A stretch of DNA of 64,000 nt. Origin: Streptomyces sp. 130 (GTDB lineage Bacteria > Actinomycetota > Actinomycetes > Streptomycetales > Streptomycetaceae). Where the stretch lies: positions 1-64,000 of the forward strand of contig NZ_VJNO01000034.1 in NCBI RefSeq assembly GCF_007096885.1, in the 5' to 3' direction. The position numbers and the translations under genes are program-made. The notes beneath the pieces are model-generated. The model ran no database searches and was not told the DNA's origin. It saw only the letters and a program-made list of their open reading frames with translations. Below are positions 42,449-51,553 of the stretch, one piece after another. Within the stretch, counting starts at the first letter, position 1. Every line of letters begins with the position of its first letter.

Positions 42449-43228
42449 ATGCGTATCGCCACCTGGAACGTCAACTCGATCACCGCCCGCCTGCCGAGGC
42501 TGCTGGCCTGGCTGGAGAGCAGCGGCACCGATGTGCTGTGCCTCCAGGAGACCAAGTGCACCGCCGAGCAGTTCCCCGCCGACGCGCTCCGCGAGGCGGG
42601 CTACGAGTCCGCGGTCAACGCCAACGGGCGGTGGAACGGCGTGGCGCTGCTCTCCCGCGTCGGCCTGTCCGACATCGTCCTCGGCCTGCCGGACGGGCCG
42701 GTGTACGAGACGGTGCAGGAGCCCCGCGCGATCAGCGCGACCTGCGGCCCGGTGCGCCTCTGGTCGGTGTACGTGCCCAACGGCCGCGAGGTCGCCCACG
42801 AGCACTACGCCTACAAGCTGCGCTGGCTGGAGGCGCTGCGCAAGGCGGTGGCCGCCGACGCCGCCGGTGCGGCCCCGTTCGCCGTGCTCGGCGACTTCAA
42901 CGTGGCCCCGGCCGACGAGGACGTCTGGGACCCGGCCCTCTTCGAGGGGGCCACGCACGTCACGCCCGCCGAGCGCGAAGCGCTGGCCGCGCTCCGCGCC
43001 GAGGGCCTGTCCGACGTCATGCCCCGCCCCCTGAAGTACGACCGTCCGTACACCTTCTGGGACTACCGCGAGCTGCGCTTCCCGAAGAACAAGGGCATGC
43101 GCATCGACCTCGTCTACGGCAACGCCCCCTTCACCGGCGCCGTGCGGGACAGCTACGTGGACCGCGAGGAGCGCAAGGGCAAGGGCGCCTCCGACCACGC
43201 CCCGGTGGTCGTGGACCTCGACCTCTGA
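42449..43228 (+). CDS. xth: Exodeoxyribonuclease III
   Basis: A 259-aa AP endonuclease / 3'-exonuclease of the ExoIII family used in base-excision repair. All motifs are present: ATWNVNSI, CLQETK, YVPNG, GDFNVAPADEDVWDP, then RIDLVYG and the final SDHAPVV with the catalytic Asp-His. ATG 42449 gives MRIATWN, the family start; a GTG 24 bp upstream is in frame but adds an unrelated octapeptide. Expected to be a single-gene unit. Confidence 0.95.
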   Translation: MRIATWNVNSITARLPRLLAWLESSGTDVLCLQETKCTAEQFPADALREAGYESAVNANGRWNGVALLSRVGLSDIVLGLPDGPVYETVQEPRAISATCGPVRLWSVYVPNGREVAHEHYAYKLRWLEALRKAVAADAAGAAPFAVLGDFNVAPADEDVWDPALFEGATHVTPAEREALAALRAEGLSDVMPRPLKYDRPYTFWDYRELRFPKNKGMRIDLVYGNAPFTGAVRDSYVDREERKGKGASDHAPVVVDLDL

Positions 43229-43345
43229 GCGGAGCCGGTGCCCCGCGCCGCGTGAACACACGGTGACCACGCGGTGTTGGGAAGCCGAATGACAGGCCGC
43301 GCGCCCTGTGGTGCGCGGGCGTGCGGGGATGCGATTCTGAGCGGT

Positions 43346-43786
43346 ATGAACATCCCTTTCTTGGACAACTGGCGCAAGCGTCACGACGGGACGCGGAAGA
43401 CGGGGCTCGCGGGCGCCGTCGACGCCGATCCGGAGGGCGTGGCCGAGCTGCTCGCCGAATGCGAGCTGCTCCGGGTCCGGGTGGGGGAGCGCGGTATCGA
43501 ACTGGACGACAGCCCGGCCTCCTTGACGGCCCTCGACCAGCTGGTGCCGCGCTGGCGCGACGATCCGGAGGAGCTGCCCTGGCTGGGCAACGACGCCGGG
43601 CTCTACCTCGGCACGGTCCTGGTGCGCAACGTCGCCGGGGCGCACTGGCACATCTGGCCGAGCGGTCAGCCCGTCGTGCGGCTCGCCTCGGGCCGCGAGA
43701 TCGACGTGGTCGAGGCGGGCCTCGACTGGGCCATGTCCGGCAGCCCCGAACTCTCCCAGGTGTACGCGGAGTCAGCCGAGGGGTGA
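43346..43786 (+). CDS. Conserved Streptomyces protein, probably DUF6278
   Basis: A 146-aa cytoplasmic protein starting MNIPFLDNWRKRH. It has the segment DDSPASLTALDQLVPRW followed by LPWLGNDAGLYLGTVLVRNV, then AHWHIWPSGQPVVRLASGRE and an acidic end (EIDVVEAGLDWAM). The layout resembles small immunity/SUKH-like or DUF6278 proteins common near housekeeping genes in Streptomyces. No catalytic motif is apparent and I would not assign a function. ATG 43346 has GAGCGG upstream. It is followed by the gluABCD control region. Confidence 0.65.
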   Translation: MNIPFLDNWRKRHDGTRKTGLAGAVDADPEGVAELLAECELLRVRVGERGIELDDSPASLTALDQLVPRWRDDPEELPWLGNDAGLYLGTVLVRNVAGAHWHIWPSGQPVVRLASGREIDVVEAGLDWAMSGSPELSQVYAESAEG

Positions 43787-43919
43787 CCCGGGGGCGCGGC
43801 CAACGCGCGAAGAGATAAAACGCCTTATGCCCCATTGGTGCGTGTCGGTCGGGAAGTCCCTTGCCGGGCTGGTTAGTTTGCGCTGACCTCGACCGAGCGA
43901 CAAGTGGGTAGGGCAGCGT

Positions 43920-44663
43920 ATGGCCGTCGATCCGTTGATCGAGCTGCGAGACGTCAACAAGTACTACGGAAAGTTGCACGTACTGCAGGACATCAATCTC
44001 ACCGTCGGCCGCGGGGAGGTGGTGGTGGTCATCGGCCCGTCCGGCTCCGGGAAGTCGACGCTCTGCCGGACCGTCAACCGGCTGGAGACCATCGAGTCGG
44101 GCCACATCACCATCGACGGCAGACCCCTCCCCGAGGAGGGCCGGGGACTGGCCCAGCTGAGGGCCGAAGTCGGCATGGTCTTCCAGTCGTTCAACCTCTT
44201 CGCCCACAAGAGCGTCCTCGCCAACGTCTCCCTGGCCCAGGTCAAGGTGCGCAAGCGGAAGAAGGACGAGGCGGACCAGCGCTCCCGCGAACTCCTGGAC
44301 CGGGTGGGCCTCGGCGCGCACGCCGACAAGTTCCCCGCCCAGCTCTCCGGCGGGCAGCAGCAGCGCGTCGCCATCGCCCGCGCCCTCGCCATGGACCCCA
44401 AGGCGCTCCTGTTCGACGAGCCGACCTCGGCGCTCGACCCGGAGATGATCAACGAAGTCCTCGAAGTGATGCGGCAGCTCGCCCGCGAGGGCATGACCAT
44501 GGTCGTCGTCACCCACGAGATGGGCTTCGCCCGCTCCGCCGCCAACCGGGTCGTCTTCATGGCCGACGGCTGCATCGTCGAGGACCGCACCCCGGAGGAC
44601 TTCTTCACCTCCCCGGAGAGCGACCGGGCCAAGGACTTCCTGTCCAAGATCCTCAAGCACTGA
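43920..44663 (+). CDS. gluA: Glutamate ABC transporter ATP-binding protein GluA
   Basis: A 247-aa ATPase of the polar amino acid family. It has Walker A GPSGSGKST, Q-loop VFQSFNLFAH, signature LSGGQQQR, Walker B LLFDEPTSALD and the H-loop VVTHEMGF. First gene of the classic actinobacterial gluABCD glutamate-uptake operon, order ATPase, binding protein, two permeases. ATG 43920 ends a 133-bp leader with no evident hairpin. It powers import of glutamate across the membrane. Confidence 0.95.
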   Translation: MAVDPLIELRDVNKYYGKLHVLQDINLTVGRGEVVVVIGPSGSGKSTLCRTVNRLETIESGHITIDGRPLPEEGRGLAQLRAEVGMVFQSFNLFAHKSVLANVSLAQVKVRKRKKDEADQRSRELLDRVGLGAHADKFPAQLSGGQQQRVAIARALAMDPKALLFDEPTSALDPEMINEVLEVMRQLAREGMTMVVVTHEMGFARSAANRVVFMADGCIVEDRTPEDFFTSPESDRAKDFLSKILKH

Positions 44664-44677
44664 CGGGAGGCCCTGAG

Positions 44678-45589
44678 TTGCGTACGAGGAAACTGCTGGC
44701 CCTCTGGGCCGGCCTCCTGCTCGCCCTCTTCGCCGCCGCCTGCGGCAAGGAGGGCAGCCCGCCCGTCAAGGGCCCCAAGGCCGACCAACTGCCCGTCTAC
44801 CAGGTCGACAAGGACTTCCGGCTGCCGGACTCCCGGACCTGGCGGAACGCGAAGAAGCGCGGCTACCTGCGGGTCGGCGCCAAGGAGGACCAGCCCTACC
44901 TGGGCGAGAAGGACCCCGCGACCGGCCTCTACTCCGGCTTCGACATCGAGATCGCCCGCATGATGTCCGCCTCGCTGGGCTTCGACCCGAAGACGATCCG
45001 CTTCAAGACGATCGCCTCCGCCAACCGCGAGACCGCCCTGCAGAACGGGCAGATCGACTACTACGTCGGCACCTACACCATCAACGACATGCGCAAGAAG
45101 CTCGTCGGCTTCGCCGGCCCGTACTACATGGCGGGCCAGGGACTCCTGGTGCGCACCGACGAGGACGACATCCACGGCCCGCAGGACCTGGCCGGCAAGA
45201 CCGTCTGCTCGGCCGCGGGCTCGACCCCCTACCAGCGGATCGCCGCCGACTACCCGAGGGCGAAGCTGGTCGCGTACGACACCTACTCGATCTGCGTCGA
45301 CAACCTGCTGACGTTCCAGGTCGACGTCGTCACCACGGACGACGCGATCCTGCTCGGCTTCGCCGCCAAGGCGCCCGACGAGATGAAGGTCGTCGGCAAG
45401 CCCTTCTCCGAGGAGCCCTACGGCATCGGGGTCCCGCGCGGCGACGACGCGCTGCGCTCCGCACTCAACGACGCGCTGGAGGAGAACGAGAAGAACGGCA
45501 ACTGGAAGAAGGCGTTCGAGGCGACCCTCGGCCTCTCCGGCGCGCCCGCGCCCGAGCCGCCGCCCATCGACCGCTACCCGGCCAACTGA
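44678..45589 (+). CDS. gluB: Glutamate-binding lipoprotein GluB
   Basis: A 303-aa extracellular solute-binding lipoprotein. TTG 44678 follows GGGAGG, giving a signal peptide with lipobox LFAAACGK. The amino-acid-binding fold is shown by LYSGFDIEIARMMSASLGF, then INDMRKKLVGFAGPYYMAG and EEPYGIGVPRGDDALRSALN. Two cysteines (KTVCSAAGS and SICVDN) correspond to the disulfide seen in actinobacterial GluB proteins. It captures glutamate for the GluCD permease. Confidence 0.95.
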   Translation: MRTRKLLALWAGLLLALFAAACGKEGSPPVKGPKADQLPVYQVDKDFRLPDSRTWRNAKKRGYLRVGAKEDQPYLGEKDPATGLYSGFDIEIARMMSASLGFDPKTIRFKTIASANRETALQNGQIDYYVGTYTINDMRKKLVGFAGPYYMAGQGLLVRTDEDDIHGPQDLAGKTVCSAAGSTPYQRIAADYPRAKLVAYDTYSICVDNLLTFQVDVVTTDDAILLGFAAKAPDEMKVVGKPFSEEPYGIGVPRGDDALRSALNDALEENEKNGNWKKAFEATLGLSGAPAPEPPPIDRYPAN

Positions 45590-45606
45590 GAGGACGGCCC
45601 CTCCCC

Positions 45607-46251
45607 ATGGACGTACTCACCGACAACTTCTCGCTCTACGGCAAGGGCTTCCTCGGCACCGTCGAACTCACCGTCTGGGCCTCGATCCTGGCCCTGGTCC
45701 TCGGCTTCGTCATGGCTTCCTTCCGGGTGGCGCCCGTCGGCTCGCTCCGCGTGTTCGGCACCGTATGGGTGACGGTCCTGCGCAACACCCCGCTCACCCT
45801 GCTCTTCTTCGCCGTGCTCCTCGGCCTGCCGCGCTTCGGGCTCGTCCTGCCGTTCAACGTGTTCGCGATCCTCGCGCTCGGCTGCTACACCTCCGCGTTC
45901 ATCTGCGAGGTGCTGCGCTCCGGCATCAACACCGTGCCCACCGGGCAGGGCGAGGCGGCCCGCAGTCTCGGGATGACCTTCGGGCAGAGCCTCGGCGCCA
46001 TCGTGCTGCCCCAGGCCTTCCGCTCGGTGATCCCGCCGATCGGCTCCACGCTCATCGCACTCGCCAAGAACTCGGCGATCGCCGGCGCGTTCAGCGTCAC
46101 CGAACTCCTCGGCACCTACAAGACCCTCAACGAGCTGGGGTACAGCATCATCTGGACCTTCGTGTGGATCGCCGTGGGATACCTGATCATCACCCTCGCC
46201 ATCAGCGCGCTCTTCCACGTCATGGAAAAGCGCTGGGGAGTCGCCCGATGA
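45607..46251 (+). CDS. gluC: Glutamate ABC transporter permease GluC
   Basis: A 214-aa His/Glu/Gln-type permease with about five membrane helices. The conserved EAA-loop region is GQGEAARSLGMTFGQSLGAIVLPQAFRSVIPP. Two aromatic-rich helices precede it. Its stop overlaps the GluD start by 4 bp, so the two permease halves are made in equal amounts. It works with GluA, GluB and GluD. Confidence 0.95.
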   Translation: MDVLTDNFSLYGKGFLGTVELTVWASILALVLGFVMASFRVAPVGSLRVFGTVWVTVLRNTPLTLLFFAVLLGLPRFGLVLPFNVFAILALGCYTSAFICEVLRSGINTVPTGQGEAARSLGMTFGQSLGAIVLPQAFRSVIPPIGSTLIALAKNSAIAGAFSVTELLGTYKTLNELGYSIIWTFVWIAVGYLIITLAISALFHVMEKRWGVAR

Positions 46252-47120
46252 CCGCCCGTTCCGCCCCCACCGCCAGCGCCTTGTACGACATCCCCGGGCC
46301 GCACACCCGTAAACGGCACCGCCTCTACGGAATCGTGGCGACGGCCCTCATCCTCGCCCTGATCGGCTGGGTGATCTACCTCCTCTTCGACACCGACCAG
46401 TTCACCGCGGCCAAGTGGACGCCCTTCGAGTACGAGGGCATCCAGGAACTGCTGCTGCGCGGACTCGCCAACACCCTCAAGGCGTTCGCGTACGCCGCCG
46501 TCCTGTCCCTGGTCCTCGGCGCCGTCCTCGCGGTCGGGCGGCTGTCCGCACACCGCCCGGTGCGCTGGGTGGCGACGGTCCTCGTCGAGTTCTTCCGCGC
46601 CATGCCCGTACTGGTGATGATCTTCTTCATCTTCGTGGCGCTGAAGGTGCAGCCGCTGCCCGCGCTGGTCGCCGGACTGACGCTCTACAACGGCTCGGTG
46701 CTCGCCGAGGTGTTCCGCACCGGCATCAACTCCGTGGAGCGCGGCCAGCGCGAGGCGGCGTACGCGCTGGGCATGCGCAAGACCCAGGTCACCACCTTCG
46801 TCCTGGCGCCGCAGGCGATCCGTGCGATGCTGCCCACCATCATCAGCCAGCTGGTGGTGGCCCTGAAGGACACCTCGCTCGGCTACCTCATCACGTACGA
46901 GGAATTCCTCCACGCGGGCAAGCTCATCGCCTCCAATCTGGACTACGATCTGCCTTTCATCCCCGTGGTGATGGTGATCTCACCGATCTACATCGGGATG
47001 TGCATGCTGCTCTCCTGGTTCGCCACCTGGGTGGCGAGGCGGCAACGGCGCAATCCGAAGACGGAGGCGGTGGGCGTCGGACCGGCGCAGCCCGGCACGC
47101 TCGTGCCGGGAGGGCGGTAG
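46248..47120 (+). CDS. gluD: Glutamate ABC transporter permease GluD
   Basis: A 290-aa permease. A cytoplasmic N-terminal tail of about 25 residues precedes the first helix. The EAA region is RGQREAAYALGMRKTQVTTFVLAPQAIRAMLPT. The C-terminus (RRQRRNPKTEAVGVG) is a charged tail seen in actinobacterial GluD. ATG 46248 overlaps the GluC stop. It is the last gene of the operon. Confidence 0.95.
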   Translation: MTARSAPTASALYDIPGPHTRKRHRLYGIVATALILALIGWVIYLLFDTDQFTAAKWTPFEYEGIQELLLRGLANTLKAFAYAAVLSLVLGAVLAVGRLSAHRPVRWVATVLVEFFRAMPVLVMIFFIFVALKVQPLPALVAGLTLYNGSVLAEVFRTGINSVERGQREAAYALGMRKTQVTTFVLAPQAIRAMLPTIISQLVVALKDTSLGYLITYEEFLHAGKLIASNLDYDLPFIPVVMVISPIYIGMCMLLSWFATWVARRQRRNPKTEAVGVGPAQPGTLVPGGR

Positions 47121-47206
47121 AAGGACGGGAGCAAGGTCCGCCCGGCAGCAGCCGGTGATCACTTCTCGCACACGGGAAGAAGGTCAGCTGCGCGCCGGCG
47201 GACCGG

Positions 47207-48409
47207 TCAGCCGAGGGCGCTCCTCGTCCGCCACGCGTCCCACGAGACGTTCCACGCCCCGTAGCCGTTGCCCTCCGCGACCGTGCCCTTGGTCTCCGCG
47301 CCCGTGATCTCGAACGGGTCACCGACGCGGGCCTGCCGGTAGAGGGCGGCGGCGTCCGCGTCGCTCATCCCGACACATCCCGAGCTGTGGTTGGCCCGCC
47401 CGAAGTACGCCGCGTTCCACGGCGCGGCGTGGGCGTACATGCCCGACCAGGTCAGCCGCATCGAGTAGTCGACCATCTTGTCGTACGTGTGCCCGAGGCC
47501 CACCGTCTCCGAGCGCATGTTGATCGTGCCCTCCTTCGCCATCAGCACGGCCGTCCCCCGCCACGACCGCTTGTCGCCGCCCGGGGTGCCGCCGGACACG
47601 GGCACGTCCATGACCGTGCGGCCGTCCCGCTCCAGCGCCAGCCGGTGCCGGTCCAGGTCCACCTTCACCACCTGGCGCGCGCCCACCGTGAACGTCGTCG
47701 CGTAGTCCCGTACGAAGAAGCCGCCCTCCGGGCCCGAGTCGACGCCGTTCAGCTCGGCGTCGAGCGTGATGCGCGTCCCGGACTTCCAGTACTCCTTCGG
47801 ACGCCAGTCGACGCGGTCGCGGCCCGAGTAGTCGCGCAGCCAGCCCCAGGAGCCCTCGGTGTGGTTCGAGGTGGACACCTTGAGGGCCTTCTCCACGGCC
47901 GCCTTGTCCTCGACCGGGTTGTCGAACACGATCGACAGCGGCTGGGCGATGCCCACGGTGGTGTTCTTGCCGGGCGCCAGCGTCAGCTTGTTCACCTTGT
48001 CCGCCGCCCTCGTCGTGAACGAGGCCGTGTCGCTGCCGCCCGAGGTGTCGCGCGCCTCCACGCGGTACGCGGTGCCGGGCGCCGCCACCCGGTCGGACGT
48101 CCAGGTCCGCCCATCGGCGGATATCCGGCCGGTGAGCGCGCCGCCCTCGCCGGCCGTGACGGACACCTCGCGCAGCTTCCCGGCCGCGAGGGTCACCGTC
48201 ACCGGCCGGCCCGCGACGGCCGAGGCGCCGTGCGGGTTCACCGAGATGGAGGCCGGCGCCGCCTTCTCGGGGGCGGAGTCACCGCCCTTGCCCGGAGCGG
48301 CGGCGCCCCCGGAACAGGCCGTGAGGGTGACGCCGAGCACCGCGCAGCCGGCGATGAGCGCGAGCCGTGCGGGGCGCCGCGGGCGCACCGGTGTCAGGAA
48401 AGCGGGCAT
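47207..48409 (-). CDS. L,D-transpeptidase lipoprotein with Ig-like domains
   Basis: A 400-aa cell-wall cross-linking enzyme. The signal peptide ends in lipobox VTLTACSG. Ig-like domains follow (about residues 50-260), and then the YkuD catalytic domain (about 260-380), with HAAPWN and the nucleophile motif HSSGCVGM, where the family usually has SHGCIRM. It makes 3-3 peptidoglycan cross-links outside the membrane. ATG 48409 is chosen over an upstream start because TGGAGG is properly spaced. It is transcribed away from femX. Confidence 0.93.
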   Translation of the reverse strand: MPAFLTPVRPRRPARLALIAGCAVLGVTLTACSGGAAAPGKGGDSAPEKAAPASISVNPHGASAVAGRPVTVTLAAGKLREVSVTAGEGGALTGRISADGRTWTSDRVAAPGTAYRVEARDTSGGSDTASFTTRAADKVNKLTLAPGKNTTVGIAQPLSIVFDNPVEDKAAVEKALKVSTSNHTEGSWGWLRDYSGRDRVDWRPKEYWKSGTRITLDAELNGVDSGPEGGFFVRDYATTFTVGARQVVKVDLDRHRLALERDGRTVMDVPVSGGTPGGDKRSWRGTAVLMAKEGTINMRSETVGLGHTYDKMVDYSMRLTWSGMYAHAAPWNAAYFGRANHSSGCVGMSDADAAALYRQARVGDPFEITGAETKGTVAEGNGYGAWNVSWDAWRTRSALG

Positions 48410-48636
48410 CAACGTAAAACCTCCAGGGTCGTATCCGGTCATCGGTGAAGAGGAACGCATCGGAGCCTAAGTTCCGTAAATCCTCGGAAAACCAGGAATT
48501 CCCTGTGTGACGGGAAGCGCGGCACAACGGTCATCGTCCGGTCACATTCGGCGCGCGGACCCGTCACGGACCGCTGTGAGCATCCTGTGCAGCCCCGCAG
48601 AGCAGACCGCGGGGCCCACGAGGGAGGGCCACCGAC

Positions 48637-49800
48637 ATGTCAGCGCTGCTCGCGACCGGAGACCGCGGCAGGGAACAGGACCTGCGCATCCACGGCCTCA
48701 CGGCGGCGGAGCACCGAGCCCATCTGGCCACGCGGGCCGACGCCAGCTTTCTGCAGCACCCGTCCTGGGCCGGGGTGAAAGAGGGCTGGTCCTCGGAAAG
48801 GCTCGGCTGGCACGACGAGGACGGCACCCTGAACGGCAGTGCCCTCGTCCTCTACCGGCAATTCCCGGGCACCCGGAAATACTTCGCCTATCTTCCCGAG
48901 GGCCCGGCCGCCGACTGGGCGGACCCCGGAATGGACCGCTGGCTGCGCCCCCTGCTCGCGCACCTGCGCGCGGCCGGGGCGTTCGCCGTACGCATCGGAC
49001 CCAGCCCCGCCTACCGCCGCTGGACCGGCGCCCGGCTCAAAGCCGCCACCGGCCCCGGCCGCACCGTCGGCGACGTCCTGGCGAGCGAGGTCGACCCGCT
49101 CGGGGCCGCCGTGGCCGACCGGCTGCGGGCGCGCGGCTGGCGGCGCTGCGGCGGGGACGGCGAGGACGCGGACGCCCAGCCCCGGTACGTGTTCCGGGTG
49201 CCGCTCGCCGGGCGCACCACCGACGACCTGTGGTCCGGGCTCAACCAGGAGTGGCGCCGCAACGTCCGCCGCGCGCACAAGGCCGGGGTGCGGATCGTGA
49301 CCGGGAGCGCAGCCGAACTGCCCGAGTTCCACCGGCTGCTGAGGATCACCGAGGAGCGCGACGGCTTCCGGCTCGGCCGCTCGCTCGGCTACTACCAGCG
49401 CCAGTACGCCGCGCTCAACGCCGAGGAGCCCGGCCGGATGAAGCTCTGCCTCGCCGTGCACGACGGTGAGATCCTGGCCGCCCACACCCTGATCAGCACC
49501 GGCCGGCGGGTCTGGTACCAGACGGGCGCGTCCGCCGACCACCGCCGCGAGGTCCGCCCCAGCAACGCCCTGCAGTGGCGGATGATGTGCGACGCCCTCG
49601 AAGGCGGCGCCGATGTCTACGACATGCGCGGGGTATCCTCCACCCTCGATCCCGGCGACCGGCCCTTCGGGCTGCTGCGCTGGAAGCTGGGCACCGGCGG
49701 GGAGGTCGTGGAGACCCTCGGAGAGTGGGAGACATCGGTGGGCGGAGCCGCCAACAACACGTTGTACCGGGCGTTCCAGGCGTACCTGGCGCGCCGGTGA
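48637..49800 (+). CDS. FemX-like lipid II peptidyltransferase
   Basis: A 387-aa FemABX-family aminoacyltransferase that attaches the first residue of the peptidoglycan cross-bridge, using aminoacyl-tRNA. Double GNAT fold marks include FLQHPSWAGVKEGW at the N-terminus, then LNQEWRRNVRRAHKAGVRI and the C-terminal YDMRGVSSTLDPGDRPFGL. In Streptomyces this is the glycyl-adding FemX group. ATG 48637 is preceded by GGAGGG. The stop overlaps the MurJ-type gene start (GTGA), which suggests coupling of cross-bridge synthesis and flipping. Confidence 0.9.
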   Translation: MSALLATGDRGREQDLRIHGLTAAEHRAHLATRADASFLQHPSWAGVKEGWSSERLGWHDEDGTLNGSALVLYRQFPGTRKYFAYLPEGPAADWADPGMDRWLRPLLAHLRAAGAFAVRIGPSPAYRRWTGARLKAATGPGRTVGDVLASEVDPLGAAVADRLRARGWRRCGGDGEDADAQPRYVFRVPLAGRTTDDLWSGLNQEWRRNVRRAHKAGVRIVTGSAAELPEFHRLLRITEERDGFRLGRSLGYYQRQYAALNAEEPGRMKLCLAVHDGEILAAHTLISTGRRVWYQTGASADHRREVRPSNALQWRMMCDALEGGADVYDMRGVSSTLDPGDRPFGLLRWKLGTGGEVVETLGEWETSVGGAANNTLYRAFQAYLARR

Positions 49801-51488
49801 CGGCCGCCGAAGCCGCCCCGGAGGCGGCGGCCCCCGAGGAGAGCGGCGCACGCGGCTCCGGCTCCGTGCTGCGCAGCGGCGCCCTGATGGCCGCCGGGTC
49901 CATCGTCTCGCGGGCCACCGGGTTCATACGCTCGGCGGTCGTCGTCGCCGCGCTCGGCACCGGACTGCGGGCCGACGGGTACGCCGTCGCCAACACCGTG
50001 CCCAACATCCTCTACATGCTGCTCATCGGCGGCGCCCTCAACGCGGTGTTCGTCCCCGAACTCGTCCGGGCCGCCAAGGAGCACAGCGATGGCGGGGCCG
50101 CGTACACCGACCGCCTGCTCACCCTGTGCACGGCGGGCCTGCTCGCCCTCACCGCGCTCGCCGTCCTCGGCGCACCGCTGATCATCCAGGTGTACGCCCC
50201 CACCTACGACGGCGACCAGGCCGAACTCACCATCGCCCTGGCCCGGTACTGCCTGCCGCAGATCCTCTTCTACGGCCTGTTCACGCTCCTCGGCCAGGTC
50301 CTCAACGCCCGCGACCGGTTCGGCGCGATGATGTGGACGCCGGTCCTCAACAACCTCGTGATCATCGCCGTGTTCGGGCTCTACCTCTGGACGGCGGCGA
50401 GCTCCGACGGCACCCTCACCTCCGCGCAGGCGCAGTGGCTCGGCTGGGGCACCACGGCCGGCATCGCCGTGCAGAGCCTCGCCCTGGTGCCCTCGCTGCG
50501 CGCCGCGAAGTTCCGCTGGCGGCCCCGGTTCGACTGGCGCGGCAGCGGACTGACCCGGCCGCTGCGGGCCGCCGGCTGGCTGGTCCTGCTCGTCCTCACC
50601 AACCAGGCCGCCTACTGGGTGATCACCCGCCTCTCCACCGCGAGCGGCCAGCACGCCGCGGACCAGCACCTCGCGGGCGGCGCCGGCTACACCGCGTACA
50701 GCTACGCCTACCAGCTCTGGGTCGTGCCGCAGGGCATCGTGACCGTCAGCCTCGTCACCGCGCTGATGCCGCGCATGAGCCGGGCGGCGGCCGGCGGCGA
50801 CCTCGCCGGGGTGCGCCGGGACCTCTCGTACGCGCTGCGCACCTCGGCCGCCGCGGTGGTCCCGGCCGCCGCGCTGCTGCTGGCGCTCGCGCCCTGGGTG
50901 ATGGGCGCGGTCTTCGGCTACGGGCGCACGGACCCGGCGGACATCACGGTGATGGCGGGCATGATGGCCGCGTTCGCCCCCGGGCTCATCGCCTTCTCCG
51001 GGCAGTACGTGCTCTCGCGCGGGTTCTACGCGATGAGCGACACCCGCACCCCGTTCCTGCTGAACCTGGTCATCGCGGCCCTCAACGCCGGACTCTCGGT
51101 CGTCGCCTATCTGACGCTGCCCGCGCGCTGGGCGGTGACCGGAATGGCGGGCGCCTACTCCGTGGCCCTGCTCACCGGCTTCGCCGTCACCGCGTACGTG
51201 CTGCACCGCAGGCTCTCCCCGCGCGGTGCGCCGCGCCCCTCGCTCGGCCGCTCGCCCGGGATGTGGGCGCATGTGCGGCTGGCCGCCGCGTGCGTGCCGG
51301 CGGGTGCGCTGGCGTACGCGGCGGCACGCGCCGTCGACACGGAGGGCGCGGGCCTCGGGGACTTCGCCGCGCTGGGGGCCGGGACGGCCGTCCTCGCGCT
51401 GGTCGTGGCGGGGCTGGCCCGGCCGCTGCGGCTCACCGAGGTGAGCGCCGCGCTGAACGCCGCCCGGGGCCGGCTGCGGCGCGGCTGA
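49797..51488 (+). CDS. MurJ/MviN-type lipid II flippase
   Basis: A 563-aa integral membrane protein of the MVF family with about fourteen helices. SIVSRATGFIRSAVVVAALG and ANTVPNILYMLLIGGALNAVFVPE are the conserved N-terminal segment of lipid II flippases. A later YAYQLWVVPQGIVTVSLVTALMPRMSR also matches. GTG 49797 is chosen because it overlaps the FemX stop by 4 bp, with a short Ala/Glu-rich cytoplasmic tail; an upstream frame lacks support. It is shorter than the main Streptomyces MurJ and may be a second copy. Confidence 0.9.
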   Translation: MTAAEAAPEAAAPEESGARGSGSVLRSGALMAAGSIVSRATGFIRSAVVVAALGTGLRADGYAVANTVPNILYMLLIGGALNAVFVPELVRAAKEHSDGGAAYTDRLLTLCTAGLLALTALAVLGAPLIIQVYAPTYDGDQAELTIALARYCLPQILFYGLFTLLGQVLNARDRFGAMMWTPVLNNLVIIAVFGLYLWTAASSDGTLTSAQAQWLGWGTTAGIAVQSLALVPSLRAAKFRWRPRFDWRGSGLTRPLRAAGWLVLLVLTNQAAYWVITRLSTASGQHAADQHLAGGAGYTAYSYAYQLWVVPQGIVTVSLVTALMPRMSRAAAGGDLAGVRRDLSYALRTSAAAVVPAAALLLALAPWVMGAVFGYGRTDPADITVMAGMMAAFAPGLIAFSGQYVLSRGFYAMSDTRTPFLLNLVIAALNAGLSVVAYLTLPARWAVTGMAGAYSVALLTGFAVTAYVLHRRLSPRGAPRPSLGRSPGMWAHVRLAAACVPAGALAYAAARAVDTEGAGLGDFAALGAGTAVLALVVAGLARPLRLTEVSAALNAARGRLRRG

Positions 51489-51553
51489 AGCGGCCCGCCC
51501 TCGCCCCGCCCACCCGTTCGAATCCATGTCCTGATCGCTGGGATACTGACGCC

